Below, one piece after another: positions 17,967-26,628 of a stretch of 64,000 nt of DNA. The notes under the pieces are model-generated. The model searched no databases, was not told the DNA's origin, and saw only the letters and a program-made list of their open reading frames with translations. Origin of the DNA: JAXMBN01 sp046349875. GTDB taxonomy: Bacteria; Planctomycetota; Planctomycetia; Pirellulales; Pirellulaceae. Both the position numbers and the translations under genes were made by a program. Where the stretch lies: assembly GCA_046349875.1 (NCBI GenBank), contig JAXMBN010000006.1, positions 62,001 to 126,000 of the forward strand, given 5' to 3'. How positions within the stretch are numbered: position 1 is the first letter of the stretch; each line of letters starts with the position of its first letter.

Positions 17967-18958
17967 CAAATCCGAGGAACAGCAATGGAGCGTATCAACT
18001 GTTGAAGCTGGTCGTCTACCTTTTGACCTTCGACTTCTGCTTCTGCATTGAGGACCACGCGATGCCGAAGCGCGGGCAGAGCAATTTCGACCACATCGTC
18101 CGGGATTGCAAAATCGCGTCCGCGGAATGCAGCCAAGGTTCGAGCTCCTTGCATGAGAGCCAAGCCAGCTCGCGGCGATGCTCCCATATGAAAGGTTGGC
18201 CATTCGCGAGTTCTTCGAACGATTGCATTGATGTAATGGAGAAGTTTCGGATCGATGCGAATCGATGCGTTTGTTCGGATAGTCTCAAGAATGATTTCAG
18301 GTGTGGCTACTTGTTGGACCTCATGATCTAACTGTTGTCCAAGATCGATTTGTCGGCTATGGAGTTCGAGAATTCTCGCTTCTTCTTGTTCGTCAGGGTA
18401 ATTGACGATCGTCTTGAACATGAAACGATCGAGCTGGGCTTCGGGGAGTGAATAGGTTCCTTCGCTTTCGATCGGGTTTTGAGTAGCCAATACCAAGAAT
18501 GGACGAGGTACTGGATGGCTTGTACCATCGATCGTCACACGAAATTCTTGCATGATTTCCAGCAGTGCCGCGTGCGTCTTGGCTGGAGATCGATTGATTT
18601 CGTCGGTGAGAAGCAACTGCGTGAAGACTGGGCCTGGACGAAAACGGAACTCTTGCGTTTTCATATCGAATATCGGTGAACCCGTGATGTCGGAAGGCAT
18701 CAAGTCAGCCGTGAATTGAATGCGGCCGAATTGGCATCCAAGTGCTTTGCCCAAGGTTCGAACAAAAAGAGTTTTGCCCAAACCGGGAACACCTTCGATC
18801 AGAACGTGTCCCCCTGAAAACAAGGCAATGAGCGTCGTGGCGACCAATTCATCTTGGCCCACAAAGATCTTGCTCACTTGTTGCGTGACGGAATCGAACA
18901 GTTCTTTGGTTCGAAGCGATACATTGACAACATCGGGACTGGGGTCGACGGAGCTCAA
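17966..18958 (-). CDS. MoxR-family AAA+ ATPase
   Basis: 330 residues. Walker A GVPGLGKT at ~56-63, Walker B LLLTDEINR at ~115-123, sensor-1 region LVLATQNPIESEGTY and the second-region PEAQLDRFMFK are all intact, typical of the MoxR AAA+ subfamily (about 320-340 residues). The start is a TTG at 18958 with a strong AAAGGAG six bases upstream and overlaps the end of the preceding frame; this is the only upstream start that keeps the family N-terminus. MoxR proteins act as chaperone-like ATPases, usually with DUF58/VWA partners, as here. Confidence 0.94.
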   Translation of the reverse strand: MSSVDPSPDVVNVSLRTKELFDSVTQQVSKIFVGQDELVATTLIALFSGGHVLIEGVPGLGKTLFVRTLGKALGCQFGRIQFTADLMPSDITGSPIFDMKTQEFRFRPGPVFTQLLLTDEINRSPAKTHAALLEIMQEFRVTIDGTSHPVPRPFLVLATQNPIESEGTYSLPEAQLDRFMFKTIVNYPDEQEEARILELHSRQIDLGQQLDHEVQQVATPEIILETIRTNASIRIDPKLLHYINAIVRRTREWPTFHMGASPRAGLALMQGARTLAAFRGRDFAIPDDVVEIALPALRHRVVLNAEAEVEGQKVDDQLQQLIRSIAVPRI

Positions 18959-19252
18959 GAAGATTCTCCTTTGGAGGTCTGACTAGTAGGTGCTTGTTTT
19001 ACTTGCGAATCATCGCTTGTCTGGATAGGAACAGGTGGTTCCGATGCGACGACGTTATCAGCGTAGATAGGAGCCGATTGAGTTGTTGCTGCAGGCGTTG
19101 GGTTGGTTCCTTGGCCTGCAGTTCCTTGGCCTGCACTGACGGGCTGGAGGGAAGGGCGAAGCGGGATCTTGAATGGCATGCGTTATGGGTGTATTGGCCC
19201 ATGGACTTTGAGGGTCCCGACGGACTTTTGAGAAAGTAGTCCGGAATGACCG

Positions 19253-20422
19253 CTATCGCAAACATGCGGTCGTCTGTTTTCGCCAATAGGTTTCCGGCGC
19301 TTCAACGTGCTGACCAAAATCTTGTGTCGATTCAGAATGCAATTGTCGTGGTCGACCAAAGATCGGAATCCCTGCCACGATAAGCATGATCCCCAAGATT
19401 ACACCGTGTAAAGTAATCCAGTTGAGAGGCCAAACCGTTAGCAATTCAATCCCCTTAAGCCCCGGAACATTTTCGGAGTTCTTGAGCACGAGCGGACTGC
19501 TTGAAGACTCGAGAAAACCAATATGGGATCCCACGGGAAGGGATTCAAATAACTTGGGCGTAAGGGCTCGTCCTGCCGGCGAGACGGCTCCCCAGTTCAG
19601 CGTCAACTCTCCCTGGCTCAGCACCAGGATATGGCCTTGTTTCCAGTCTTTATGATCGACCCGGAAACAAAACGGAATGCCATCTGAAGTGGCCATCAAT
19701 TTGCTGTATTGATAGGGATGTGAGGGCTCTGGTGTCGCATCATCGACGAGCGATTCATCCATTTCCTCTTCTGCATCGTCTTCCTTGGTCTCCTCTGAGC
19801 GAAGTTTGGATTGAAGGTCTGGATTGGAATCGTCGCTTGGGAGTATACGGTCGCGAAGGGTGAGTTTTGCGTTTTGAAGGGATTCATGGTTGGTCCAATC
19901 ACCTTTCCAATGTTCTCTTACGATGGGAGTTGTTTTGCGATCGTAAAAGAACCAACGACACCACAATCGCTGTCGATCGCTATGTCGTAACCAGTTATGT
20001 TTGGTTTCAGCGAGTGCGCGACTGAGTAATAGTGGTGGTTGATTCTCAGGGGGTTGTCTGACTGCAGCGAGCTCCCAGTAGGCTGAAAGTGCATCGAAAT
20101 CGCGTCCGATGAAGATTAGAACGCGTCCTTCTTTCTCCTTGAGCCAAGATTCAAACCATTCGATCGCTTCATTCGAGGGGACCTCAAAGTCGTTGGGAGC
20201 CCATACGATCGCGTGCAGGTTTCGAGTTCTTTCGGATAGTGCCAAAACGCGATGGGGTTTATGGCCAGCATGTTCGCAATAGGAACGGACGACAGAAAGG
20301 CCATCAAGCGCGTTGGGCGTCAAGCTATTGCCATAATCAACGAGAGGCGAGTTGCTATCGCGGCAACCTGCCAGCACGAGAATCGAAAGCATCAGCGACG
20401 GAATTAGTCGGCGGAGAATCAT
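19253..20422 (-). CDS. DUF4350-type lipoprotein/membrane protein with a frameshifted C-terminus
   Basis: 389 residues as an uninterrupted ORF. A signal peptide with lipobox LVLAGCRD gives an N-terminal anchor. Residues ~35-125 resemble the DUF4350 region (SVVRSYCEHAGHKPHRV, then VLIFIGRDFDALSAYWE). A Glu/Asp-rich linker lies near residue 210. A transmembrane helix near residues 335-357 (LHGVILGIMLIVAGIPIFG) is followed by the conserved DFGQHVEA. Just after it the frame is lost: a single missing base near 19287 would restore LAKTDDRMFAIAVIPDYF, and a Gln/Pro/Thr-rich tail runs in a further frame to 18955, next to the MoxR start. DUF4350 genes are regular neighbours of moxR/DUF58. It overlaps the upstream gene by four bases. 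Confidence 0.75.
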   Translation of the reverse strand: MILRRLIPSLMLSILVLAGCRDSNSPLVDYGNSLTPNALDGLSVVRSYCEHAGHKPHRVLALSERTRNLHAIVWAPNDFEVPSNEAIEWFESWLKEKEGRVLIFIGRDFDALSAYWELAAVRQPPENQPPLLLSRALAETKHNWLRHSDRQRLWCRWFFYDRKTTPIVREHWKGDWTNHESLQNAKLTLRDRILPSDDSNPDLQSKLRSEETKEDDAEEEMDESLVDDATPEPSHPYQYSKLMATSDGIPFCFRVDHKDWKQGHILVLSQGELTLNWGAVSPAGRALTPKLFESLPVGSHIGFLESSSSPLVLKNSENVPGLKGIELLTVWPLNWITLHGVILGIMLIVAGIPIFGRPRQLHSESTQDFGQHVEAPETYWRKQTTACLR

Positions 20423-22140
20423 GCGGATCCTCCTTGGCCGGTAGCTAAGCCTTGCGATGATTCTTCGTTAGCCTTGCCTGTTAAGACGGAGTGAAAACCA
20501 TCGAGTTGATTCCAGATCGATTGAAAGTACTCCTCTCGAAGAGTGTGCTTTCCAAAAAAGACCCACTCGAATGCAAGGAAAACACGTTTCGAAAAGGAAG
20601 CGAGTTGAGGGTGGCTTCTCAATTCGCGCAAATACATTCCATTGGTTTTGCCTCGTTGAATTCGTATGCAATGTGCTTGATCGAGCTCGAGGAGAATGTG
20701 CCCATAGAGATAGATCATGGCTTGCGAATACTGCCCCAGTTTGCGCAGCCGATCGGCTTCTGCCAATAAACCTTCCAGAGGCGTTTCCAACGGAATCGGA
20801 AGATCGGTCACTTTGGAGTGAAGGATCTCATTGGCTCGAGATCGTTTCCGGTGAATCAGATTGAGGTTGGAAATGGAGAATAGGAAATAGATCAATAGTC
20901 CAAGGAGGATCGCGAGTGTCAGGATACCGACGAATCTGAGGATGGTTGCAAGCGAACGGGGAAAGGTGCCAGGGGTTCGTGTCGGCGCCGCAGGTGTATC
21001 GACCCGGGTACGATCCAAGCGATTGGCAAGTTGCTCATGATGAGCCGTTTCAGGAACAACGTAATCGCTCTTCTCAGGCGAATACCAGGTTCGATGGGTT
21101 CCCTCTTGAACGGCCTGTTGAACCATCTCATCGGTCGTGGCCGGTTGCTTGGAGGGAGTGCAACCAAACACGCAGCAAAGAGCCATTGTCAATGCTAACA
21201 AGGAGATTCTCAAACGAAACATCATGGCGAAGGCTCCAATCGAAGCGCTTCGGCTCGCAATCGTAGCTCCACTTCCCAGCCCTCGAGTCGGATGCGGCGA
21301 ATCGAGGTAAGCCAAGAAACGAAAAACCGTCGACATGATGACAAGAATCCACAGGTTTAGCGGGAACAAAATCCACGTATCCCACCAGCCGAAGTTCCAA
21401 TATCCCAGCAAAACGCCGATGCAGAACTTTTCGCTGAGATAAAGGGAGATAAAGCCTGCCACATTGACGAACGCCAGAAAGAGTGCGCGACCAAATAGGT
21501 CGGAGGCGATAGGTAGGTGTAAGCTTCGACTGCGAGCCGCATAGGAAATGCCTTCGCTTTTCGGAGGCTTGCGAAGTTTGCTCCTTTCGAGCATCAGCAT
21601 TTCGGGAGCATAGGGACGAAAGACTCGCGCGATCAGTGCAAGCAGTATAACGGCGCCGAGCATGAGAAGTTCGAGAACAGGTTCGAAGGAGGTCTTACTA
21701 GGAACGAAGAACAGAATCGGTAATCCGAGAAGACCGCCACGCAAGATACCGAGGATCAAGATGCAATTGAACAAGCTGAATCGTACTTGTTTCAAAACAT
21801 CCTGGAAGCTCGGTCGATCAACGAAAACAGCTTGGCCTAGGAAGTAGGTAAGGGCTTGCATCGCAAAAGGGGCCTCAAGGCAGACGAGGCAGGTCATGGA
21901 CCAAAAATAGCGAACATAAAGCCACTCTTCGGTTGCCCCAAAGGAAGATTCCAAAAGAATCCAATCCGTATCGAGCATTTTGGCGAGAACCAAGCCGTTC
22001 AATAGGGCAAAGGGAATCGCGGATAAAACACCCCAAACCAATATCGGCTTGGCATATTCGCGAATGACGACGAACGTGAGATCGATCAAATCGTTCCAGT
22101 TGCGTTCGCGGATGACGATGCGAGTGCGATCGAATTGCAT
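20419..22140 (-). CDS. fused ORF: multi-helix membrane protein + DUF4129-type lipoprotein
   Basis: The 573-residue ORF looks like two adjacent genes joined by one base. The N-terminal ~285 residues have about six membrane helices. Near 21294-21302, removing one base makes the first protein continue as RIRLEGWEVELRLRAEALRL and stop at a TGA at 21222-21224. That stop overlaps ATG 21225 of a second protein by ATGA. The second (~268 residues) starts with a signal and lipobox CCVFGC, has a membrane helix (ILTLAILLGLLIYFLF) and ends in a DUF4129 domain (LLAEADRLRKLGQYSQAMIYLY, TNGMYLREL). Its ATG 22140 overlaps the SpoIIM stop (TGATG). Whether the fusion is real or a sequence error is unknown. Confidence 0.7.
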   Translation of the reverse strand: MQFDRTRIVIRERNWNDLIDLTFVVIREYAKPILVWGVLSAIPFALLNGLVLAKMLDTDWILLESSFGATEEWLYVRYFWSMTCLVCLEAPFAMQALTYFLGQAVFVDRPSFQDVLKQVRFSLFNCILILGILRGGLLGLPILFFVPSKTSFEPVLELLMLGAVILLALIARVFRPYAPEMLMLERSKLRKPPKSEGISYAARSRSLHLPIASDLFGRALFLAFVNVAGFISLYLSEKFCIGVLLGYWNFGWWDTWILFPLNLWILVIMSTVFRFLAYLDSPHPTRGLGSGATIASRSASIGAFAMMFRLRISLLALTMALCCVFGCTPSKQPATTDEMVQQAVQEGTHRTWYSPEKSDYVVPETAHHEQLANRLDRTRVDTPAAPTRTPGTFPRSLATILRFVGILTLAILLGLLIYFLFSISNLNLIHRKRSRANEILHSKVTDLPIPLETPLEGLLAEADRLRKLGQYSQAMIYLYGHILLELDQAHCIRIQRGKTNGMYLRELRSHPQLASFSKRVFLAFEWVFFGKHTLREEYFQSIWNQLDGFHSVLTGKANEESSQGLATGQGGSA

Positions 22141-23126
22141 CAGGAACTCCTCTCCGCGGCTTGGGAAGGAAATCCTAGAAGCACGAAGTAGAAGAGCATG
22201 GCGCCTGTTGAACCGATAGCCCAGAGAGTTTTTACCACATAAGGTAGCGGAGAAGGAGAAATGAATCCTTCGGTAAAGGCCGCCAGAAAGAATAGGATGG
22301 CAGCAGCGAAGATCACCGGCAAGGCTCGCACGGCATGGAGTCGAAACGAATCGATACGGCGAAAACCAGCCGTGAGGAGCAAGCCAACGCCTAAACGCAG
22401 ACCGGCTCCGCCCGATAAAGCGATGGCAGTCAACTCAAAAGGACCATGGGCAGTGACGAAGTGAAAGAAGTTTGCACCACTGTCCACTTCCGGTCGCGCC
22501 ATATAACCGAACAATGTTCCAAGTTGGACTGCGTTGTAACCTAAAGTGAAGAGCGATGGAATGATCAAGGGACCAAGACCAAAACATTGAAGGCCGATGC
22601 CCGTATTATGTCGAATATAAAAGGCAGCCATGATGACGTAGTGATCGAGATTGCCCATCGGTGGATCGGCAAAGTTCTTCTCGCACTCTTTGATGGCTTC
22701 GGTTCCGACGATCGCTTCGGCAAATCCCGGAAAAGCCTCTTCATTGGCGGCCATATGGGCGCAGGTGATGAAAAGTCCAAAGAAGAGAATCGCCGCTAAC
22801 TGAACGCACCAATCAGAAAAGATCTGTTTGGGAGCAACGTTGAAGATGGTGTCGACCCAGGTCGAAACCTGAAACGATTGGGAGCGATAGAGTTGGTTAT
22901 GAGCGCGACCGACCAGGCGGTGCAAATAGTTGACCGTCGTGAGAGGAAGTTGGAGGATGTCCGCCATCGCCAAATCACTACAGGCCGATCGATAGAGGGC
23001 CGAGAACTGGAGAATTTTGTCTCCATGTTGTTTGAGTGTTCGGGGCGATGATTCCAACTGATCGCATAAGGCTTCCAGTTGAGACCAACGAGCTTGTCGT
23101 TCTTCTAGGAGTTCACCCGTTTTCAT
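22140..23126 (-). CDS. SpoIIM family (DUF95) integral membrane protein
   Basis: 328 residues. The N-terminal ~90 residues are soluble and helical (EERQARWSQLEALCDQL, KQHGDKILQFSALYRSACSDL), followed by about six membrane helices with FYIRHNTGIGLQCFGLG, LFTLGYNAVQLGTLFGY and HGPFELTAIALSGGAGLRLG. The HGxxE/GGAGLRLG region is the SpoIIM/DUF95 signature. The Bacillus namesake is part of the engulfment peptidoglycan hydrolase complex; in non-sporulating bacteria the family occurs in RDD-SpoIIM-MoxR-DUF58 clusters of unknown role. It overlaps the upstream RDD gene by 14 bases and the downstream gene by one. Confidence 0.9.
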   Translation of the reverse strand: MKTGELLEERQARWSQLEALCDQLESSPRTLKQHGDKILQFSALYRSACSDLAMADILQLPLTTVNYLHRLVGRAHNQLYRSQSFQVSTWVDTIFNVAPKQIFSDWCVQLAAILFFGLFITCAHMAANEEAFPGFAEAIVGTEAIKECEKNFADPPMGNLDHYVIMAAFYIRHNTGIGLQCFGLGPLIIPSLFTLGYNAVQLGTLFGYMARPEVDSGANFFHFVTAHGPFELTAIALSGGAGLRLGVGLLLTAGFRRIDSFRLHAVRALPVIFAAAILFFLAAFTEGFISPSPLPYVVKTLWAIGSTGAMLFYFVLLGFPSQAAERSS

Positions 23127-24147
23127 TCTGGGGAGCCTTTTCTTGCGAGAGTGGGATCACCGATGGTTCAACAGGTTGAGACTCGATGGCTTCGAGAATG
23201 GGAGTATTCGATAGCGCGATCGCCGTATCCAGAGTGATTGCTGGAACTGATAGGTTCTGCGGAGAGTTTTCAGCAACCGCTCGCGCTAGTGGCATGGCAT
23301 CTTGAAGATCGAAGGATTCGTTGATCGCCATGAAATCGCGGTAGTAGAGTGCACACAACGTGAGATCGGGGCTGGTATCTTCGCGAAAGCCAAAGATTTT
23401 TAGCAATGGTTGCGCTAGAGTCGAAGCAAGTTCGGCACGCCGAGCAGGAGATAGCATCAACCGTCGATCGACATAATGCGCGATGGTTTGCGCCATCGTG
23501 CGGGTCATCTGAAAGCTGATGGGAATATGTGCAGCCAGGGATGGAACGCGAGGATCTTCAAAGACGACCTTCTTGGGATGCCAAGTACGATCATCGAGTA
23601 CCACCATGGTGCCGGCAGCGAGATCCCCGATCCGTTGCATGCGTTTGGTAAGGATCATCGAAACGAACGCAAAGAAGAATGTTGGAATCATGTACGCCGG
23701 AGGCATTTCTGGCGACAGGATTTCGAGAGAAACCAATGGAGCCAAATCGGCAACGCGAAGAAAGTTCCGAATGGTCGCTTGGATTGCATTGATCGGGCGA
23801 CCATCCACGGAAATGACTCGCAGCCCAGCCAGACGCTTTCCAGGCGTTTGGCCGTTCATCATGGCTTCAAAGAACAGTCCATAAAACCACGTGAAGAAAA
23901 AGTAGGCCACGAATAACCCGGCCGTCATGAAAGCACCGGCGCCAATTCCCAAACCGGAGATCCCTGCCACGATGGAAATCGCAATTCCCACGAAGAAAAG
24001 TAGGAGGATGATCGCAAGCCGGACGATGAAATCGAGCGTCATGGCGTGGAATCGACGCAAGGGTCCTGCTAGTCGGTATTCAAAGCAAATGTTTTCAGGG
24101 GTTGCGATTTGAACAACAAGATCTAATGGAGCCTTATCGATGAGCAT
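23113..24147 (-). CDS. RDD family membrane protein
   Basis: About 344 residues. The chosen ATG at 24147 places LDLVVQIATPENICFEYRLA at the N-terminus as in relatives; an ATG at 24186 would add 13 residues and neither has a good ribosome-binding site. The RDD domain has helices near residues 36-60 and 70-90, with RRFHAMTLDFIVR (the first Arg-Asp pair) and NGQTPGKRLAGLRVISVDG, then FLRVADLAPL. The C-terminal ~110 residues are soluble and include an ALYYRDFMAINE segment. It is the first gene of the minus-strand operon; its promoter should lie between 24147 and the divergent SDR gene. Confidence 0.85.
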   Translation of the reverse strand: MLIDKAPLDLVVQIATPENICFEYRLAGPLRRFHAMTLDFIVRLAIILLLFFVGIAISIVAGISGLGIGAGAFMTAGLFVAYFFFTWFYGLFFEAMMNGQTPGKRLAGLRVISVDGRPINAIQATIRNFLRVADLAPLVSLEILSPEMPPAYMIPTFFFAFVSMILTKRMQRIGDLAAGTMVVLDDRTWHPKKVVFEDPRVPSLAAHIPISFQMTRTMAQTIAHYVDRRLMLSPARRAELASTLAQPLLKIFGFREDTSPDLTLCALYYRDFMAINESFDLQDAMPLARAVAENSPQNLSVPAITLDTAIALSNTPILEAIESQPVEPSVIPLSQEKAPQNENG

Positions 24148-24350
24148 GAGCCAGGTCACATGTGCATGAATTTTCACCAACTTCATCCCTATTGTAATGG
24201 GATTGAAGGCCGAATGGTGCAGGGAAGCGATATTCGAACCACCCCTTAGCAATTTGGGAGCAACAGGCGACAATGAGGAAGCTTTTGACGGGCAGAGGGT
24301 CCGTGGGGCTTGGTTGGGATGGGACGTCTACGAAAAGAGATTAGAAAACT

Positions 24351-25076
24351 ATGCAAGGTGCGGTGGTTGCGATTACGGGTGGCGCGACGGGAATGGGTCT
24401 GGCAGCAGCCAAAGCGTACGCTGGCCGCGGATTTCGCGTTGCCTTGGGTGGGCGTCGAATCGAAGTAGTTGAAAAAGCTCTCCAGTCATTGCCGGCGGGT
24501 TCCGATGCCCGAGGATACGCTTTGGACGTCGCTGACCGCGGGAGCGTCGATTCGTTTTTTCAATCGGTTCGAAGAGATCTTGGTGAAGTCGATATCCTGA
24601 TCCATGCGGCTGGGGTCAACATCAAGAATCGCAGCATGCAGTCGATGGAACCCGATCAATGGGATGAGGTGATGGCTATCAACGCAACAGGGGCTTATAA
24701 CTGCCTGCGAGCGGTGTTGCCCGGAATGAAAGCCAAGAAGAATGGCTTGGTGATTCTCATTTCCAGTGTAGCCGGTAAGCGAGCTTTGGCATTGGGTGGC
24801 ATCGCATACAGCGCGAGCAAATTTGCCATGACCGCACTTGGAACGTGTGTGTCGAATGAAGTCGCTGCAGATGGTATTCGCATCACCAATGTTTACCCTG
24901 GCGAAGTCAATACACCGATTCTGGATAATCGCCCAACGCCCGTTTCCGAGGAGCATCGTGCGAGCATCTTGCAACCGGAAGACGTTGGTGAAGTCTTGTT
25001 GCAGTTAGCCTTGCTTCCTGATCGGGTTCATATTCCGGAGTTGGTCGTCAAGCCGTTGATGCAATCTTGGTATTGA
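24351..25076 (+). CDS. short-chain dehydrogenase/reductase (SDR)
   Basis: 241 residues with all classical SDR elements: nucleotide-binding TGGATGMG at residues 9-16, HAAGVN at ~85-90, Asn at 111 (NATGAYN), catalytic Ser in LISSVAG (~138-139), Tyr153 and Lys157 in AYSASKFAM, and VYPGEVNTPI after strand 6. Length is normal for a classical SDR. The substrate is unknown. It starts a plus-strand run with the BshB-like deacetylase, TauE exporter and mutarotase genes; only six bases separate it from the next ORF, so an operon is likely. Confidence 0.9.
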   Translation: MQGAVVAITGGATGMGLAAAKAYAGRGFRVALGGRRIEVVEKALQSLPAGSDARGYALDVADRGSVDSFFQSVRRDLGEVDILIHAAGVNIKNRSMQSMEPDQWDEVMAINATGAYNCLRAVLPGMKAKKNGLVILISSVAGKRALALGGIAYSASKFAMTALGTCVSNEVAADGIRITNVYPGEVNTPILDNRPTPVSEEHRASILQPEDVGEVLLQLALLPDRVHIPELVVKPLMQSWY

Positions 25077-25088
25077 TACGAGGTGTCT

Positions 25089-25847
25089 ATGCAGTCGGTT
25101 CCTCTGCTTCCGCCAGGTATTCAGGCCCGAAATTTCAATGATCTGCCCGAAATATCTCGTCCTTTGGATGCGTTGGTGATTGCACCGCATCCCGATGATG
25201 CCGAGCTCGGGATGGGAGGAACGATCGCCAAGTTAGTCGATGCGGGATGGAACATCGGAGTGCTCGATCTCACATCCGGTGAACCGACACCGCATGGATC
25301 AGTATCGATCCGAAAGAAGGAAACGGAAGCTGCGAGTCGATGTTTAAAGCTTCCTTGGCGATACAATATGGGATGGACCAATCGATGTTTGGAGCCGACG
25401 CTAGAAAAACGGCATGAATTAGCGGGAATCTTTCGTTTGACGCGCCCGCGTTGGTTGTTCGCACCCTATTGGGAAGATGCTCACCCCGATCATATCGCTG
25501 CCACGCAGTTGGTCGAAGCGGCTCGATTTTGGAGCAAGTTGACCAAGTGTGATTTGGCAGGAGAACCCTTTCATCCGTCAAGGATTTTCTACTACTATTG
25601 CATCCATTTGAAGTTAGCGATTACACCGACATTCGTGGTGGATATCTCGGATCATTGGGATGTGAAGCGGGATTCGATCGTGGCATATGAAAGTCAGTTT
25701 ATTAAGGGGCGTCCTGCAGAGCCTTCGATGATCGATCGATTTCGTGATGAAGCGGCATTCTGGGGCAAATCGATTGGAACGCGTTATGGCGAACCCTTTG
25801 CGATGCGGGAACCGCTTGGGTTAACCGATCTGGATCGACTGATCTGA
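25089..25847 (+). CDS. BshB1-like LmbE family deacetylase
   Basis: 252 residues from ATG 25089 (GAGGTG just upstream; a GTG at 25083 is also possible). APHPDDAELGMGGTIAK at ~32-48 holds the zinc-binding His-Pro-Asp-Asp of the LmbE/PIG-L fold, and EDAHPDHIAA at ~129-138 supplies the third zinc ligand. DLTSGEPTPHGS and the arrangement around EPSMIDRFRDEAAFWG fit bacillithiol deacetylases of the BshB1 type, which remove the acetyl group from GlcNAc-malate. No bshA or bshC is in the window, so the pathway link is inference; a related sugar N-deacetylase is the alternative. Confidence 0.8.
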   Translation: MQSVPLLPPGIQARNFNDLPEISRPLDALVIAPHPDDAELGMGGTIAKLVDAGWNIGVLDLTSGEPTPHGSVSIRKKETEAASRCLKLPWRYNMGWTNRCLEPTLEKRHELAGIFRLTRPRWLFAPYWEDAHPDHIAATQLVEAARFWSKLTKCDLAGEPFHPSRIFYYYCIHLKLAITPTFVVDISDHWDVKRDSIVAYESQFIKGRPAEPSMIDRFRDEAAFWGKSIGTRYGEPFAMREPLGLTDLDRLI

Positions 25848-25851
25848 TAGC

Positions 25852-26628
25852 ATGAGTGACTCGGCAATTCAGATAGGTCGGTTTTCGTTAGCGTCTAGCG
25901 ATCTGATCTTGTTGAGTCTTGGGGCGGCCGGCATCGGTTTCTCGAAAAGTGGATTTTCCGGCGTCAGCATGGTGCATGTCATCGTGTTTGCGTTTGTATT
26001 TGGGGCGCGAGAATCGACCGGAATCTTATTGCCCATGTTGATTGTGGGTGACCTGCTCGCCGTCAAATTCTTTGGGCATCATGTGCAATGGAAACAGGTG
26101 GCGCGATTGATGCCTCCTGCGGTTATCGGTGTGATCCTTGGAACGTCGCTCATGACGGTTATGGATGAATCGATATTCAAGCCCTTGGTTGGTACCATTG
26201 TTATGGCTTTGACCTGTATCCAGATTCTGCGATTATGGAATCCAAAGTGTTTCGAGAATGTGCCTCACGCACGCTGGTTCGTGTGGACCATTGGGATCTT
26301 GGCCGGCATCACAACGATGATCGCCAACGCTGCGGGGCCAGTGATCGCTATTTATTTACTGGCCATTTCTCTTCCGAAGTTTGAATTTGTAGGGACCAGC
26401 GCGTGGTTCTTTTTGACCTTAAACACCTTCAAGGTTCCGTTCAGTTTGGCCTTGGGATTGATCGACTGGAGCAGCGTCCTATTAAATGGGATGTTAGCAC
26501 CCTGCATTCTTGCTGGAATGTTGATAGGTCGCGTTTGTGTGCAACGTGTCCCTCAAAAATGGTTTGATGGATTGCTGCTCATCTTTACTGCAATTGCTTC
26601 CTTGAAACTCATGGGGTTGTTTGGATGA
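25852..26628 (+). CDS. TauE/SafE family anion (sulfite/organosulfonate) exporter
   Basis: 258 residues and about eight membrane helices. The two-repeat plan of the family is visible: GAAGIGFSKSGFSGVSMVHV near the N-terminus and GILAGITTMIANAAGPVIAI in the middle, both with the characteristic Gly-rich helix hairpins. It starts four bases after the deacetylase stop and overlaps the mutarotase gene by four bases (ATGA), so it is translationally coupled. The substrate cannot be deduced. Confidence 0.88.
   Translation: MSDSAIQIGRFSLASSDLILLSLGAAGIGFSKSGFSGVSMVHVIVFAFVFGARESTGILLPMLIVGDLLAVKFFGHHVQWKQVARLMPPAVIGVILGTSLMTVMDESIFKPLVGTIVMALTCIQILRLWNPKCFENVPHARWFVWTIGILAGITTMIANAAGPVIAIYLLAISLPKFEFVGTSAWFFLTLNTFKVPFSLALGLIDWSSVLLNGMLAPCILAGMLIGRVCVQRVPQKWFDGLLLIFTAIASLKLMGLFG

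Noticed and set aside
17967..18203. Extended N-terminus of the DUF58 ORF
   Set aside because: It lies inside the moxR coding region in another frame; the TGATG overlap at 17966 gives the family start.
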